A stretch of 64,000 nucleotides of DNA from Piscicoccus intestinalis NBRC 104926 (GCF_001515525.1 NZ_BCNQ01000004.1:1-64000); one strand, 5' to 3'; positions 30,485-39,401 are shown, counted from the stretch's first letter. The notes: generated from the letters alone by a model not told the origin. Numbers and translations: made by a program.

Positions 30485-31264
30485 ATGGTGGAAAGTCGCG
30501 AATCGCGGGACGCATCGGTGCAGTCGGTGGATCGAGCGATCTCGATCCTGCAGGTGCTCGCCCGAGGTGGCTCAGTGCGGGTCAGCGACATCGCGAGCAA
30601 TCTCGACCTGCACAAGTCGACGGTCTCGCGGTTGCTGGCCACCCTCGAGGCGCGCGGCCTCGTCGCGAAGAACGAGACCCGCGGCAGCTACTCGCTCAGC
30701 GACGGCATCCTGCAGCTCGCCGCCGGGGCCACCCGGCGCCGCGGGGGGCCGGTCCTCGACCGTCAGATCTGCGAAGAACTCGCCGAGGCGGTGGGGGAGA
30801 CGATCGTCGTGACCATCCTCGACGGCGACGCCGTGCTGAGCATCGATCAGGTCACCGGTCCCGCCCCCATCAGCGCCATCAACTGGATCGGGCAGCGCTC
30901 CCCGCTGCACGCCACGTCCTCGGGCAAGCTGTTCCTCGCCGAGGAATCGCCGGAGTCCGTCACACGCCTCCTGCCGACGCTCGCCCGCTACACCGACCGC
31001 ACCATCACCGACCCGCAGGCGCTGGCCACCGAGCTCGCCGCCGTGCGCGACCAGGGCTTCGCCGTCGTACACGGGGAACGAACGCCCGGCCTGTCCGCCG
31101 TCTCCGTGCCCGTCCGCGACCTCGAGGGGCGCATGCTCGTCGCGCTCACCGTCTCCGGGCCCAGCACCCGCATCGCCCCCCAGGCGGTGCCGACCATCGT
31201 CACGCACGCTCGTGCTGCCGCCGCCCGCCTCTCGGAACGCAACGGGCACCCCAAGCGCGGCTGA
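30485..31264 (+). CDS. IclR-family transcriptional regulator
   Basis: The 259-aa protein has an N-terminal winged helix (SVQSVDRAISILQVLARGG, then DIASNLDLHKSTVSRLLATLEARGLV) and a C-terminal IclR effector domain (IGQRSPLHATSSGKLFLAE, GERTPGLSAVSVPVRD). IclR proteins usually regulate the neighbouring catabolic genes in response to a pathway metabolite. It is placed head-to-tail with the flavoenzyme gene, 160 bases upstream of it, and all following genes to the BCCT transporter run in the same direction, so it is the likely regulator of that island. Confidence 0.92.
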   Translation: MVESRESRDASVQSVDRAISILQVLARGGSVRVSDIASNLDLHKSTVSRLLATLEARGLVAKNETRGSYSLSDGILQLAAGATRRRGGPVLDRQICEELAEAVGETIVVTILDGDAVLSIDQVTGPAPISAINWIGQRSPLHATSSGKLFLAEESPESVTRLLPTLARYTDRTITDPQALATELAAVRDQGFAVVHGERTPGLSAVSVPVRDLEGRMLVALTVSGPSTRIAPQAVPTIVTHARAAAARLSERNGHPKRG

Positions 31265-31282
31265 CCGCGCACTCCGAAACCC

Positions 31283-31326
31283 TTGACAGGTCGAGTCCGC
31301 GGCTGGTTCCGTTATCAAGTAGAACC
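31283..31326 (+). promoter_or_regulatory. Candidate promoter and operator of the catabolic island
   Basis: A perfect -35 hexamer TTGACA lies at 31283-31288. An inverted repeat GGTTC (31305-31309) and GAACC (31322-31326), twelve bases apart, overlaps where the -10 should be. The -10 itself is unclear. A palindrome in this place would suit the IclR regulator encoded just upstream. Confidence 0.4.
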
Positions 31327-31424
31327 GCATCGTGAATCGACCCGCGATGCGAAACAGCCGCCCAAGCGATCGTCAATGACGACGACGCGGTGGCCCCGCG
31401 CAACACCCTTCCGAAGAGAGCCCC

Positions 31425-33473
31425 ATGGGACTGCCCGACCTCGACCCCCTGCTCCAGCCCTTCCACCTGCGCCACCTCACCCTGCGCAACCGGATCGTCA
31501 GCACCTCCCACGAGCCGGCGTTCGGCGAGGACGGCATGCCGAAGGACCGCTACCGCCTCTACCACCGCGAAAAGGCCCGCGGGGGAGTCGGATTGACGAT
31601 GATGGGCGGCTCGGCCGTCGTCGCCCCCGACAGCCCGCCCGCGTTCGGCAACCTGCTGCTGTACAAAGACGAGATCGTCCCGTGGCTGCGCGCGATCGCC
31701 GACGACGTGCACGACGCCGGTGCCGGCCTCATGTGTCAGGTGACCCACCTCGGTCGGCGCAGTTCCAGCTACACGGGCGACTGGCTCCCGATGGTCTCGG
31801 CCTCCCCGGTGCGCGAGCCCGCCCACCGCGCCTTCCCCAAGGCCGCCGAGGACTGGGACCTCGACCGCATCGTCGACGACTACGTCTCCGCCGCGCAGCG
31901 CTGTCGCGAGGCCGGGCTCGACGGGATCGAGCTCTACCTCGCCGGGCACCTGCTCGACAGCTTCCTCTCCCCGCGCACCAACCGCCGCGACGACGAACTC
32001 GGCGGCGACCTGGCCCACCGGCTCGCCTTTCCCCGCCGGGTCGTCACCGCCGTGCGGCAGGCCGTCGGGCCGGAGTTCATCGTCGGCATCCGCATGATGG
32101 TCGAGGACGACCGGCCCGGCGCGCTGCCCCGCGACGAGGGCATGACCGCCCTGCGCGCGTTCATCGACGACGGCGTCGACTTCCTCTCGACGATCAAGGG
32201 GTCCATCGAGAGCGACCACACTCTCGCCCAGGTGATTCCGTCGATGGGGCAGCCCTCGGCGCCGTTCCTCGACTGGTCGGGCGCCATCAAGAGCGAGATC
32301 GACATCCCCGTCATGCACGCCTCGCGCATCGCCGACGTCGCCACCGCTCGCCACGCCGTGCGCGAGGGCCTGCTCGACCTCGTCGGCATGACCCGCGCCC
32401 AGCTCGCCGACCCCTACCTCGTCAGCAAGATCGCCCGCGGCGAGGAAGACCGCATCCGCCCGTGCGTCGGCGCCAACTACTGCCTCGACGCGATCTACGC
32501 CTCCGGCGACGCCAAGTGCGTGCACAACCCCGCCACCGGCCGCGAGGCGCTGCTGCCGCACGAGATCGAGCCCGACTCCGGTCCCGCCAAGCGCGCCGTC
32601 GTCATCGGAGCCGGTCCGGCCGGCCTCGAAGCCGCCCGCGTGCTCGGCGCCCGCGGCCACCACGTGACGCTCCTCGAGGCCGCCGACGCCCCCGGCGGGC
32701 AGCTGCGCATGCTGCAAGGCTCCCGGCACCGGCGCGACCTGCTCGGCATCGTCGACTGGCGGTTCGCCGAGGCCCGGCATCACGGCGTCGACATCAAACG
32801 CGGCCACTACGCCGAGGCCGACGAGGTGCTCGCCATGCACCCCGACGTCGTGTTCGTCGCCACCGGCGGCATGCCGAACTCCGACGTGCCCGCCGAGGGA
32901 ACCACCCTCGTGCGGGACACGTGGGACCTGCTGGACGGCACCCTCAAGCCGTCCGGCGACGTGCTGTTCTTCGACGACCACGGCGGCCACCAGGCGCTCG
33001 ACGCAGTCGAGGCCCTGCTCGAACGCGGCTGCCGCGTCGAGTACGTCACCCCGGAACGCACGATCGGCGTCGACGTCGGCTCGATGAACTCGCCCGCCTA
33101 CCTGAAGCTGTTCGCCGAACACGACGTGCGCCTGAGCCTTCCGTACTACCTGCGGGCCGTGCGCAAGAGCCCGAACGGGCGGCTCGAGGCGACGCTGTGG
33201 AGCGAGTACGCCGACCGCGAGATCACCCGCGAGGTCGACCACGTCATCGTCGACCACGGCACCCTGCCGGTGGACGACCTCTACACCGAACTCGTCGCCG
33301 GGTCGATCAACGGCGGCGCCGTCGACCACGACGCGCTCATCGCCGGGCGGCCCCAGGAGGTCGTCCGCAATCCCGACGGCGCCTACCGGCTGTACCGCAT
33401 CGGCGACGCCGTCACCAGCCGCAACATCCACGCCGCGATCTACGACGCACTGCGTCTGGCGCTCGCCGTCTGA
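31425..33473 (+). CDS. NADH:flavin oxidoreductase, N-methylproline demethylase-like (DgcA/StcD family)
   Basis: The 682-aa protein has the layout of the trimethylamine-dehydrogenase branch of old yellow enzymes: an FMN TIM barrel (residues 1-~340), a short Fe-S segment, then an FAD/NAD Rossmann region (AVVIGAGPAGLEAARVLG at about 390). The cluster motif is C347-VGANY-C353 ... C365; the usual second cysteine is Ala350, as I recall for DgcA-like demethylases. Related enzymes oxidatively remove N-methyl groups from dimethylglycine or N-methylproline with release of formaldehyde. Neighbouring D-amino acid dehydrogenase, proline racemase and betaine transporter genes favour N-methyl(hydroxy)proline. 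An AGAGAGCCC ribosome site precedes ATG 31425. Confidence 0.8.
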   Translation: MGLPDLDPLLQPFHLRHLTLRNRIVSTSHEPAFGEDGMPKDRYRLYHREKARGGVGLTMMGGSAVVAPDSPPAFGNLLLYKDEIVPWLRAIADDVHDAGAGLMCQVTHLGRRSSSYTGDWLPMVSASPVREPAHRAFPKAAEDWDLDRIVDDYVSAAQRCREAGLDGIELYLAGHLLDSFLSPRTNRRDDELGGDLAHRLAFPRRVVTAVRQAVGPEFIVGIRMMVEDDRPGALPRDEGMTALRAFIDDGVDFLSTIKGSIESDHTLAQVIPSMGQPSAPFLDWSGAIKSEIDIPVMHASRIADVATARHAVREGLLDLVGMTRAQLADPYLVSKIARGEEDRIRPCVGANYCLDAIYASGDAKCVHNPATGREALLPHEIEPDSGPAKRAVVIGAGPAGLEAARVLGARGHHVTLLEAADAPGGQLRMLQGSRHRRDLLGIVDWRFAEARHHGVDIKRGHYAEADEVLAMHPDVVFVATGGMPNSDVPAEGTTLVRDTWDLLDGTLKPSGDVLFFDDHGGHQALDAVEALLERGCRVEYVTPERTIGVDVGSMNSPAYLKLFAEHDVRLSLPYYLRAVRKSPNGRLEATLWSEYADREITREVDHVIVDHGTLPVDDLYTELVAGSINGGAVDHDALIAGRPQEVVRNPDGAYRLYRIGDAVTSRNIHAAIYDALRLALAV

Positions 33474-33586
33474 GGCGGGACGTTCGTGACCGACCCACTG
33501 CGGAGCGGCCGCGCCGCTATGGAATATTGCACCTCGTGGGTGCGGGGCCCGCGGCCTCGCCTGCGGCGAACCGAGAGCGAGCGAGC

Positions 33587-34744
33587 ATGCGCGTAGTCAT
33601 CGTCGGCGCCGGCATGATCGGGGCCTGCACAGCCCTGGCGCTGGCCCGGGCCGGCTGCGAGGTCGAGGTGCTCGACCGGCTCCAGGTGGGGGCGGGCACG
33701 ACGAGCCGCGGCGAGGGCAACGTGCTCGTCTCCGACAAGGGGCCCGGGCCCGAGCTCGACCTCGCCCTCGTCAGCCGCCGCCTCTGGGGCGACCTTGCGC
33801 TCGAGATCGGCGCCGACGCACTCGAATTCGAGGCCAAGGGCGGCGTCGTCGTCACCCCTGACACCGCCTCGCTGCCCGCGCTGCGGGAGTTCGCCGACGG
33901 CCAGGCCGCCGCGGGCGTGGACGCCCGGACCGTCGACGACGTGCACGAGCTCGAGCCGCACCTCGCGCCCGAGCTCGACGTCGGCATCTGGTACCCCCAG
34001 GACGCCCAGGTGCAGCCGGTGCTCGCGGCCCACGCGATCCTGCGGCACGCCTGCGCGCTCGGAGCCCGATACCGGCCCGGCACCACCGTCGTCGGCGCGC
34101 TCCAATGCGGCGGACGGCTCACCGGGGTGCGCACCGACACCGGGGACGTCGCGGCCGACGCCGTCGTCAACGCCGCCGGCACCTGGGGCGGCGCGGTCTC
34201 GGAGTCGCTCGGAGCGCCGGTGCCGGTGCTGCCGCGCCGCGGGTTCGTGCTCGTCACCGAGCCACTGCCGCTGTGGGTGCGGCACAAGGTCTACACCGCC
34301 GACTACGTGACGAACGTCGCCGCCTCCACCGAGGGCCTGGAAACCTCGTGCGTCGTCGAAAGCACCCGCGGCGGCACGATCCTCATCGGCGCCAGCCGCG
34401 AGCGCGTCGGCTACGACACGACGATGCTGCCCAGCACCCCCGCGCGCCTGGCCGCCCAGGCCGTCTCCCTCTTCCCGCGGCTCGCCGACGCCTCGCTGCT
34501 GCGCGTCTATCGGGGCTTCCGCCCGTACTGCCCCGACCCCCTGCCGGTCATCGGCCCCGACGACCGGATGCCCGGGCTCGTCCACGCCTGTGGCCACGAA
34601 GGAGCCGGGATCGGGCTCGCGCCCGCCACCGCCGAGCTCGTCGCCGCGCACCTGCTCGGCGGCGACGTCGACGCGGCCGCCGGGGGAGATGCCGCCGCCT
34701 TTTTGCCCGGCCGGTTCGCGACCGACACCGCGAAGGAGACGTGA
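33587..34744 (+). CDS. FAD-dependent D-amino acid/D-hydroxyproline dehydrogenase, beta-type catalytic subunit
   Basis: The 385-aa DAO-family protein starts with a Rossmann FAD motif (VVIVGAGMIGACTALALARAG) and ends with the family segment RVYRGFRPYCPDPLPVIGPDDR...HACGHEGAGIGLAPATAELVA, which closes the flavin pocket. In Pseudomonas a heterotrimeric D-hydroxyproline dehydrogenase combines such a subunit with a small 2Fe-2S protein and an FAD/BFD-type protein; the next two genes encode exactly these. Its stop overlaps the next start (TGATG). The enzyme should oxidise cis-4-hydroxy-D-proline or D-proline to a pyrroline carboxylate. The 113 bases upstream of the ATG are non-coding. Confidence 0.82.
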   Translation: MRVVIVGAGMIGACTALALARAGCEVEVLDRLQVGAGTTSRGEGNVLVSDKGPGPELDLALVSRRLWGDLALEIGADALEFEAKGGVVVTPDTASLPALREFADGQAAAGVDARTVDDVHELEPHLAPELDVGIWYPQDAQVQPVLAAHAILRHACALGARYRPGTTVVGALQCGGRLTGVRTDTGDVAADAVVNAAGTWGGAVSESLGAPVPVLPRRGFVLVTEPLPLWVRHKVYTADYVTNVAASTEGLETSCVVESTRGGTILIGASRERVGYDTTMLPSTPARLAAQAVSLFPRLADASLLRVYRGFRPYCPDPLPVIGPDDRMPGLVHACGHEGAGIGLAPATAELVAAHLLGGDVDAAAGGDAAAFLPGRFATDTAKET

Positions 34745-35004
34745 TGACCGAGTTCAGCTTCGACGGCCGGCCGGTGCCGTTCCGGCCGGGCCAGACCGTC
34801 GGCGCGGCCCTCGTCGCCGACGGGCGCCTCTCGTGGCGCAGCACCCGCCGCCACAGCGCCCCGCGCGGCATCTTCTGCGGCATCGGCGTCTGCTTCGACT
34901 GCCTCGTCACCGTCGACGGCCGCCCCAACGAACGCGCCTGCCTCGTGCCCGCCGCCGACGGCCTGCGCGTCAGCACCCAGGAGGGCACCGGACATGACGA
35001 CTGA
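34744..35004 (+). CDS. Small (2Fe-2S)-binding subunit of the D-(hydroxy)proline dehydrogenase
   Basis: The 86-aa protein is a minimal plant-type ferredoxin domain as in HcnA-like subunits. Cluster ligands are C45, C50, C53 (GIFCGIGVCFDCLV) and C66 (NERACLVPA). It probably transfers electrons between the flavin subunits. Its ATG overlaps the stop of the catalytic subunit and its last 11 bases overlap the next gene, so the three subunits are tightly coupled in translation. Confidence 0.88.
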   Translation: MTEFSFDGRPVPFRPGQTVGAALVADGRLSWRSTRRHSAPRGIFCGIGVCFDCLVTVDGRPNERACLVPAADGLRVSTQEGTGHDD

Positions 35005-36463
35005 GCGCGCCGACCTCCTCGTTGTCGGAGCCGGTCCGGCCGGCCTCGCCGCCGCCGTCACCGCCGCCCTCGGCGGCCTGCGGGTCACGCTGCTCGACGC
35101 GGGCCCCGGTCTCGGCGGCCAGTATTGGCGCCACCCCGCGCCCGGCGCCGCCCGGGAGCTGCGCTCCTCGACCCGTCGCTACCACCACGACCTGCGCACC
35201 TACGCGGCGCTCACCGACTCCGTGGCCCGGCTTGCGGAGCGCGGCGCGCTGGCCTACCGGCCGAACCACCAGGTGTGGACCGCCGCCGTCTCGGACGGCA
35301 CCTCCGGCGGCTTCGTCGCCCACGCCGTCGACCGCGGGGATGCCCGCGCTGAGCCGCGCGCCCGCCGCTACTCCGGCTCCCGGCTGCTCGTCGCGACCGG
35401 AGCCTACGACCGGCAGCTGCCGTTCGAGGGCTGGGACCTGCCGGGGGTGTTTTCCGCCGGCGGCCTGCAGGCGCTGCTCAAGGGCAACGGCGCGCGGGCC
35501 GGCAGCCGCGTCGTCATCGGCGGCACCGGGCCGTTCCTGCTGCCGGTGGCCGTCGGGCTCGCCCAGGCCGGGGCCGAGGTCGCTGCGGTCTGCGAGGCCT
35601 CCTCAGGCGCCGGCTGGCTGCGGCAGGCTCGCGCGCTGTCCGGCGTGCCCGGCAAGCTCGTCGAGGGCGCCGAGTATGCCGCTGAACTCGCCCGTTATCG
35701 CATCCCGCTGCGGCCCCGCACCGCGATCATCGCCGCCCGCGGCGACCGGCGAGTCGAAGAAGTGACGACCGCCCGGCTGTCCGCCCAGGGCGCGGTCGTG
35801 CCGGGCTCGCAGCGCACGCTCGTCGCCGACACGGTCGGGGTCGGCTGGGGGTTCGCGCCGCAGCTGGACCTGGCGGTGACCCTGGGGTGCGAGCTGACCG
35901 GCTCCGCGGACGGCAACGAGGTGGTCGTCGTCGACGCCGGACAGCGCACGAGCGTGCCGGGTGTCAGCGCCGCGGGGGAGGTGTGTGGTGTCGGTGGCGC
36001 GGTGCTCGCGCTGCGCGAGGGGCAGCTGGCGGCCGAGGCCGTGCTCGCCGACTCCGGTCGCGAACCGGTTACCGGCGCAGCCGATCTCGAGCGGGTGCGG
36101 CGCCTCGTCGCCGCCCACCGCGCGTTCGCCACTGCGATGCACACCGCGCACCCGCTGCCGCCGCGCTGGGGCGAGCAGGTCGGCGACGACGCCACCGTGT
36201 GCCGCTGCGAGGAGGTCACCGCCGGGGCCGTGCGGGCCGCCGTCGACGAAGGAGCCGGTGACGCCCGGCAGGTCAAGCAGCTGACCCGCGCCGGCATGGG
36301 CTGGTGCCAGGGGCGCATGTGCGCCGCCGGCGTCGAGTGCCTGGTGCGGTCGACGCGGCCGGACGCTCCCAGCGCCGGTGCGCCGCTGCGGATGCCCGCG
36401 AGCGAACGGCTCGTCGCCACGCCCGTGCCGCTGCGCGCCCTCGTCGCCGAGAGCGACGCCTGA
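34994..36463 (+). CDS. FAD/NAD(P)-dependent oxidoreductase with BFD-like 2Fe-2S domain, alpha-type subunit
   Basis: The 489-aa protein has an N-terminal FAD Rossmann motif (LVVGAGPAGLAAAV, GAGPAG at 12-17) and a second nucleotide motif around VVIGGTGPFLLPVAVGLA. A C-terminal bacterioferredoxin-ferredoxin-like cluster domain has ligands C403, C405, C438 and C443 (VCRCEEVT ... GWCQGRMC). This is the HcnB/LhpF-like layout of the large subunit in heterotrimeric amine or imino-acid dehydrogenases. It likely accepts electrons from the DAO subunit and passes them to the respiratory chain. It starts within the ferredoxin-like gene. Confidence 0.85.
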   Translation: MTTERADLLVVGAGPAGLAAAVTAALGGLRVTLLDAGPGLGGQYWRHPAPGAARELRSSTRRYHHDLRTYAALTDSVARLAERGALAYRPNHQVWTAAVSDGTSGGFVAHAVDRGDARAEPRARRYSGSRLLVATGAYDRQLPFEGWDLPGVFSAGGLQALLKGNGARAGSRVVIGGTGPFLLPVAVGLAQAGAEVAAVCEASSGAGWLRQARALSGVPGKLVEGAEYAAELARYRIPLRPRTAIIAARGDRRVEEVTTARLSAQGAVVPGSQRTLVADTVGVGWGFAPQLDLAVTLGCELTGSADGNEVVVVDAGQRTSVPGVSAAGEVCGVGGAVLALREGQLAAEAVLADSGREPVTGAADLERVRRLVAAHRAFATAMHTAHPLPPRWGEQVGDDATVCRCEEVTAGAVRAAVDEGAGDARQVKQLTRAGMGWCQGRMCAAGVECLVRSTRPDAPSAGAPLRMPASERLVATPVPLRALVAESDA

Positions 36464-36485
36464 CACGCCGCGAGTCCACCCAGAG

Positions 36486-36521
36486 TCACCGAAGCAGCTC
36501 ACCGAAGCAGTTCACCGAGGA
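36486..36521 (+). repeat. 13-bp direct repeat before the racemase gene
   Basis: TCACCGAAGCAG plus C or T is repeated at 36486-36498 and 36499-36511, followed by a partial third copy TCACCGAGGA that runs into the AGGAAAGGA ribosome site of the racemase gene. It may modulate translation or be slippage debris. Confidence 0.65.
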
Positions 36522-36531
36522 AAGGAACAGC

Positions 36532-37533
36532 ATGCGTTCGCAGGTCGTCTACCACGCCGTCGACAGCCACACCGAGGGCATGCCGACCCGCGTCATCACC
36601 GGGGGCGTCGGGGTGCTGCCCGGCGCGACGATGTTCGAGCGCCGGCAGCGGTTCGTCGCCGAACGCGACGGACTGCGCGAGCTGCTCATGCGCGAGCCCC
36701 GCGGCCACTCGGCGATGTCCGGGGCCATCCTGCAGCCGCCCACCCGCGACGACGCCGACTACGGCGTGCTCTACATCGAGGTCTCCGGCTGCCTGCCGAT
36801 GTGCGGCCACGGCACGATCGGCGTCGCCACCGTGCTCGTCGAGACCGGCATGGTGCCCGTCGTCGAGCCGGAGACGGTCATCCGCCTCGACGCCCCCGCC
36901 GGCCTGGTCACCGCCCGGGTCGCGGTCAAGGACGGCCACGCGGAGTCGGTGACCCTGGAGAACGTCTCCTCGTACTGCCACGCGCTCGACGAGGTCGTCG
37001 ACGTGCCGGGCTACGGGCAGGTGCGCTACGACATCGCCTACGGCGGCAACTTCTACGCGATCGTGCACCTGGAGGACCTCGGCATCGACTTCCAGCGGCG
37101 CAACGGCCAGCGGATGCTCGACGCCGGCCTGGCGATCATGGACGCCATCAACGCACAGAATCCTGTGCGGCACCCGGAGAATCCCGACATCAACGTGTGC
37201 CATCACGTCTACCTCGAGGCGCCCGGCTCCACCGCGCAGCACTCGCGGCACGCCATGGCGATCCACCCCGGCTGGTTCGACCGCTCACCGTGCGGCACCG
37301 GCACGAGCGCCCGCATGGCCCAGCTGCACGCCCGCGGCCTGCTCGGCGTCGACGAGCCGTTCGTCAACGAGTCGTTCATCGGCTCGCGTTTCATCGGCCG
37401 CATCGCCGGCGAGACGACCGTCGGCGACCGCCCCGGCATCCGCCCCACCGTCACCGGGCGCGCCTGGGTCACCGGCACCGCGCAGTACATGCTCGACCCC
37501 AGCGACCCGTTCCCGCGCGGCTTCACGATCTGA
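36532..37533 (+). CDS. Proline racemase / 4-hydroxyproline 2-epimerase
   Basis: The 333-aa protein belongs to the proline racemase family. Both catalytic cysteines are present, C91 in PMCGHGTIG and C254 in DRSPCGTGTSA, so it should be a two-base racemase or epimerase and not a trans-3-hydroxyproline dehydratase, where a threonine replaces one cysteine. In hydroxyproline breakdown it turns trans-4-hydroxy-L-proline into cis-4-hydroxy-D-proline, the substrate of the dehydrogenase encoded just upstream. Proline itself is the alternative substrate. The ATG at 36532 has an excellent ribosome site (GAGGAAAGGA). Confidence 0.9.
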   Translation: MRSQVVYHAVDSHTEGMPTRVITGGVGVLPGATMFERRQRFVAERDGLRELLMREPRGHSAMSGAILQPPTRDDADYGVLYIEVSGCLPMCGHGTIGVATVLVETGMVPVVEPETVIRLDAPAGLVTARVAVKDGHAESVTLENVSSYCHALDEVVDVPGYGQVRYDIAYGGNFYAIVHLEDLGIDFQRRNGQRMLDAGLAIMDAINAQNPVRHPENPDINVCHHVYLEAPGSTAQHSRHAMAIHPGWFDRSPCGTGTSARMAQLHARGLLGVDEPFVNESFIGSRFIGRIAGETTVGDRPGIRPTVTGRAWVTGTAQYMLDPSDPFPRGFTI

Positions 37534-37743
37534 TCGTCCCCGGACACAGCCTCCGAATTGCCCAGCTACGTATGCGAATTCGCAGGCCCGCCGGTTGGCG
37601 ACGGGCCTTGACACGGGTGTCGGCCGCTGCTTTTCTGGCACGCGAATCGTCGGCCCTCGACCGTGAACGGTGGTGTGTCGAGCGCTGCTCCGCGACGGGG
37701 TCGACTGTGCGGTCGTCCCGGCCATGAACCGGTGGGAGATCTC

Positions 37744-39366
37744 ATGACAACCGACGACCAGATCGCACGGGCTGAGCGCGAGGGGCCGCGCAGGGGCAAG
37801 GTCGGGGTGGTGTTCTTCGCCTCTCTGGCCGTCGCGCTGGCCTTCATCGGCTGGGGCGTGTTCTTCACCGACAGCATGCAGCGGTTCAACGCCGCCGCGC
37901 TGGAGACGATCATTCGCTCGTTCGGCTGGGTCTACCTCATCGCCACGACGTTTTTCATCTTCTTCCTGCTGTTTCTCGCCATGAGCCGGTTCGGGCGCAT
38001 CCGCCTGGGACGCGACGAGGACCGTCCGGAATTCAGCACGCTGTCGTGGTGGGCGATGCTGTTCAGCGCCGGAATGGGCATCGGACTGGTGTTCTTCGGG
38101 GTCGGGGAGCCGATATCGCACCTGACGAACCCGCCGCTGGGGCGCGCGGAGCCGAATTCGATCGAGGCGGGCCGGCTCGCCATGCAGTACACGTTTTTCC
38201 ACTGGGGACTGCATGCGTGGGCGCTCTACGGACTGGTTGCTCTCACGTTGGCCTACTTCCAGTTCCGCCGCGGCGCCCGCGGCATGATCAGCGCCGCCTT
38301 CTATCCGTTGTTCGGCGAGCGAGTCAACGGGTGGGTCGGCCACGTGATCGACATTCTCGCGATCTTCGTCACGGCCCTCGGGGTGGCGACCTCGTTCGGT
38401 CTGGGCGCGACCCAGATCAACGCCGGGCTCAACTACGAGTTCGGGATCACCGAAAGCATTCCCGTCCAGGTCGTGATCATCGTCGTCGTCATGTGCCTGT
38501 TCCTCGCGTCGGCCGTGTCCGGCCTGGACCGGGGTATCAAGATCCTCAGTAACCTCAACATGGCCCTGTTCACGCTCATCATGGTGTTCATCCTCATCGT
38601 GGGCCCGGCGGTCTTCATCTTCGACACGTTCACCGCCTCCATCGGCAACTACCTGCAGAACTTCCTGTCGATGAGCTTCACGTCCGGTGCCTTCACCGAC
38701 GGTGCCGGCCAGGAATGGCTGCAGCAGTGGACGCTCTTCTACTGGGCCTGGTGGATGATGTGGGTCATGTGGGTCGGCACGTTCATCGCCCGCATCTCCA
38801 AGGGCCGCACGATCCGCGAATTCGTCGCCGGTGTGCTCATCGTGCCGAGCGTGCTGTGTTTCCTGTGGTTCTCGGTGCTGGGCGGGGCCGCGATCAATCT
38901 CGACATCTTCCACGGCGGAAACATCGGTGCCGCCGTGGCGGAGAACATCAGCACCGCCCTGTTCATCACCTTCGAGCAGTTCCCGATGAGCACCGTCGTC
39001 TCGCTCGTCGCGATCCTGCTGATCGGCTCGTTCTTCATCACCTCGGCCGACTCCGCGGCCTTCGTGCTCGCCATGCTGTCGAGCAACGGCGACATGAATC
39101 CGTCGGCGAAGATGAAGGTCATCTGGGGCGTCTTCGTCGCGTTCTTCGCCTTCGTGCTGCTCCTCGCGGGCGGCCTGGAGGCGGTACAGCAGGTCGCGAT
39201 CATCACCGGCGTGCCGTTCACGATCCTGCTGCTGCTCATGGCCGTCTCGCTGTACCGCGGCGTCGCCGAGGAGTTCATGCCGGCTCACGAAGGCGGCCGC
39301 CAACACCGGACCGGGGAGGCGCACGGGCAGCCCGCGACCGAGGACGCGCGGGACCAGGCGCACTGA
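37744..39366 (+). CDS. BCCT-family betaine/proline-type transporter
   Basis: The 540-aa protein has twelve predicted helices and the BCCT signatures: the glycine stretch AGMGIGLVFFGVGEP in helix 3, and the aromatic box WTLFYWAWWMMW in helix 8 that binds quaternary ammonium groups. BCCT carriers take up betaines with sodium or protons. The short tail makes it a nutrient carrier more than an osmosensor, since BetP-type sensors have long charged tails. The GGTGGGAG ribosome site precedes ATG 37744. Position after the racemase suggests uptake of proline betaine or hydroxyproline betaine. The 210 bases upstream hold a palindrome GCGAATTCGC (37574-37583) but no gene. Confidence 0.9.
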   Translation: MTTDDQIARAEREGPRRGKVGVVFFASLAVALAFIGWGVFFTDSMQRFNAAALETIIRSFGWVYLIATTFFIFFLLFLAMSRFGRIRLGRDEDRPEFSTLSWWAMLFSAGMGIGLVFFGVGEPISHLTNPPLGRAEPNSIEAGRLAMQYTFFHWGLHAWALYGLVALTLAYFQFRRGARGMISAAFYPLFGERVNGWVGHVIDILAIFVTALGVATSFGLGATQINAGLNYEFGITESIPVQVVIIVVVMCLFLASAVSGLDRGIKILSNLNMALFTLIMVFILIVGPAVFIFDTFTASIGNYLQNFLSMSFTSGAFTDGAGQEWLQQWTLFYWAWWMMWVMWVGTFIARISKGRTIREFVAGVLIVPSVLCFLWFSVLGGAAINLDIFHGGNIGAAVAENISTALFITFEQFPMSTVVSLVAILLIGSFFITSADSAAFVLAMLSSNGDMNPSAKMKVIWGVFVAFFAFVLLLAGGLEAVQQVAIITGVPFTILLLLMAVSLYRGVAEEFMPAHEGGRQHRTGEAHGQPATEDARDQAH

Positions 39367-39401
39367 CGAGTGGCCTGACGGCTACCCGGACGGGCTGAGA
39401 G

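Noticed and set aside
31283-33586. Upstream extension of the D-amino acid dehydrogenase frame through the flavoenzyme gene
   Set aside because: The extension is Arg/Pro-rich shadow of the flavoenzyme gene; the Rossmann start MRVVIVGAG at 33587 marks the true beginning.
30402-39366. Catabolic island as a recently acquired genomic island with integrase or IS ends
   Set aside because: No integrase, transposase, tRNA-borne attachment site or flanking repeat was found, and base and codon use look like the surrounding genes.
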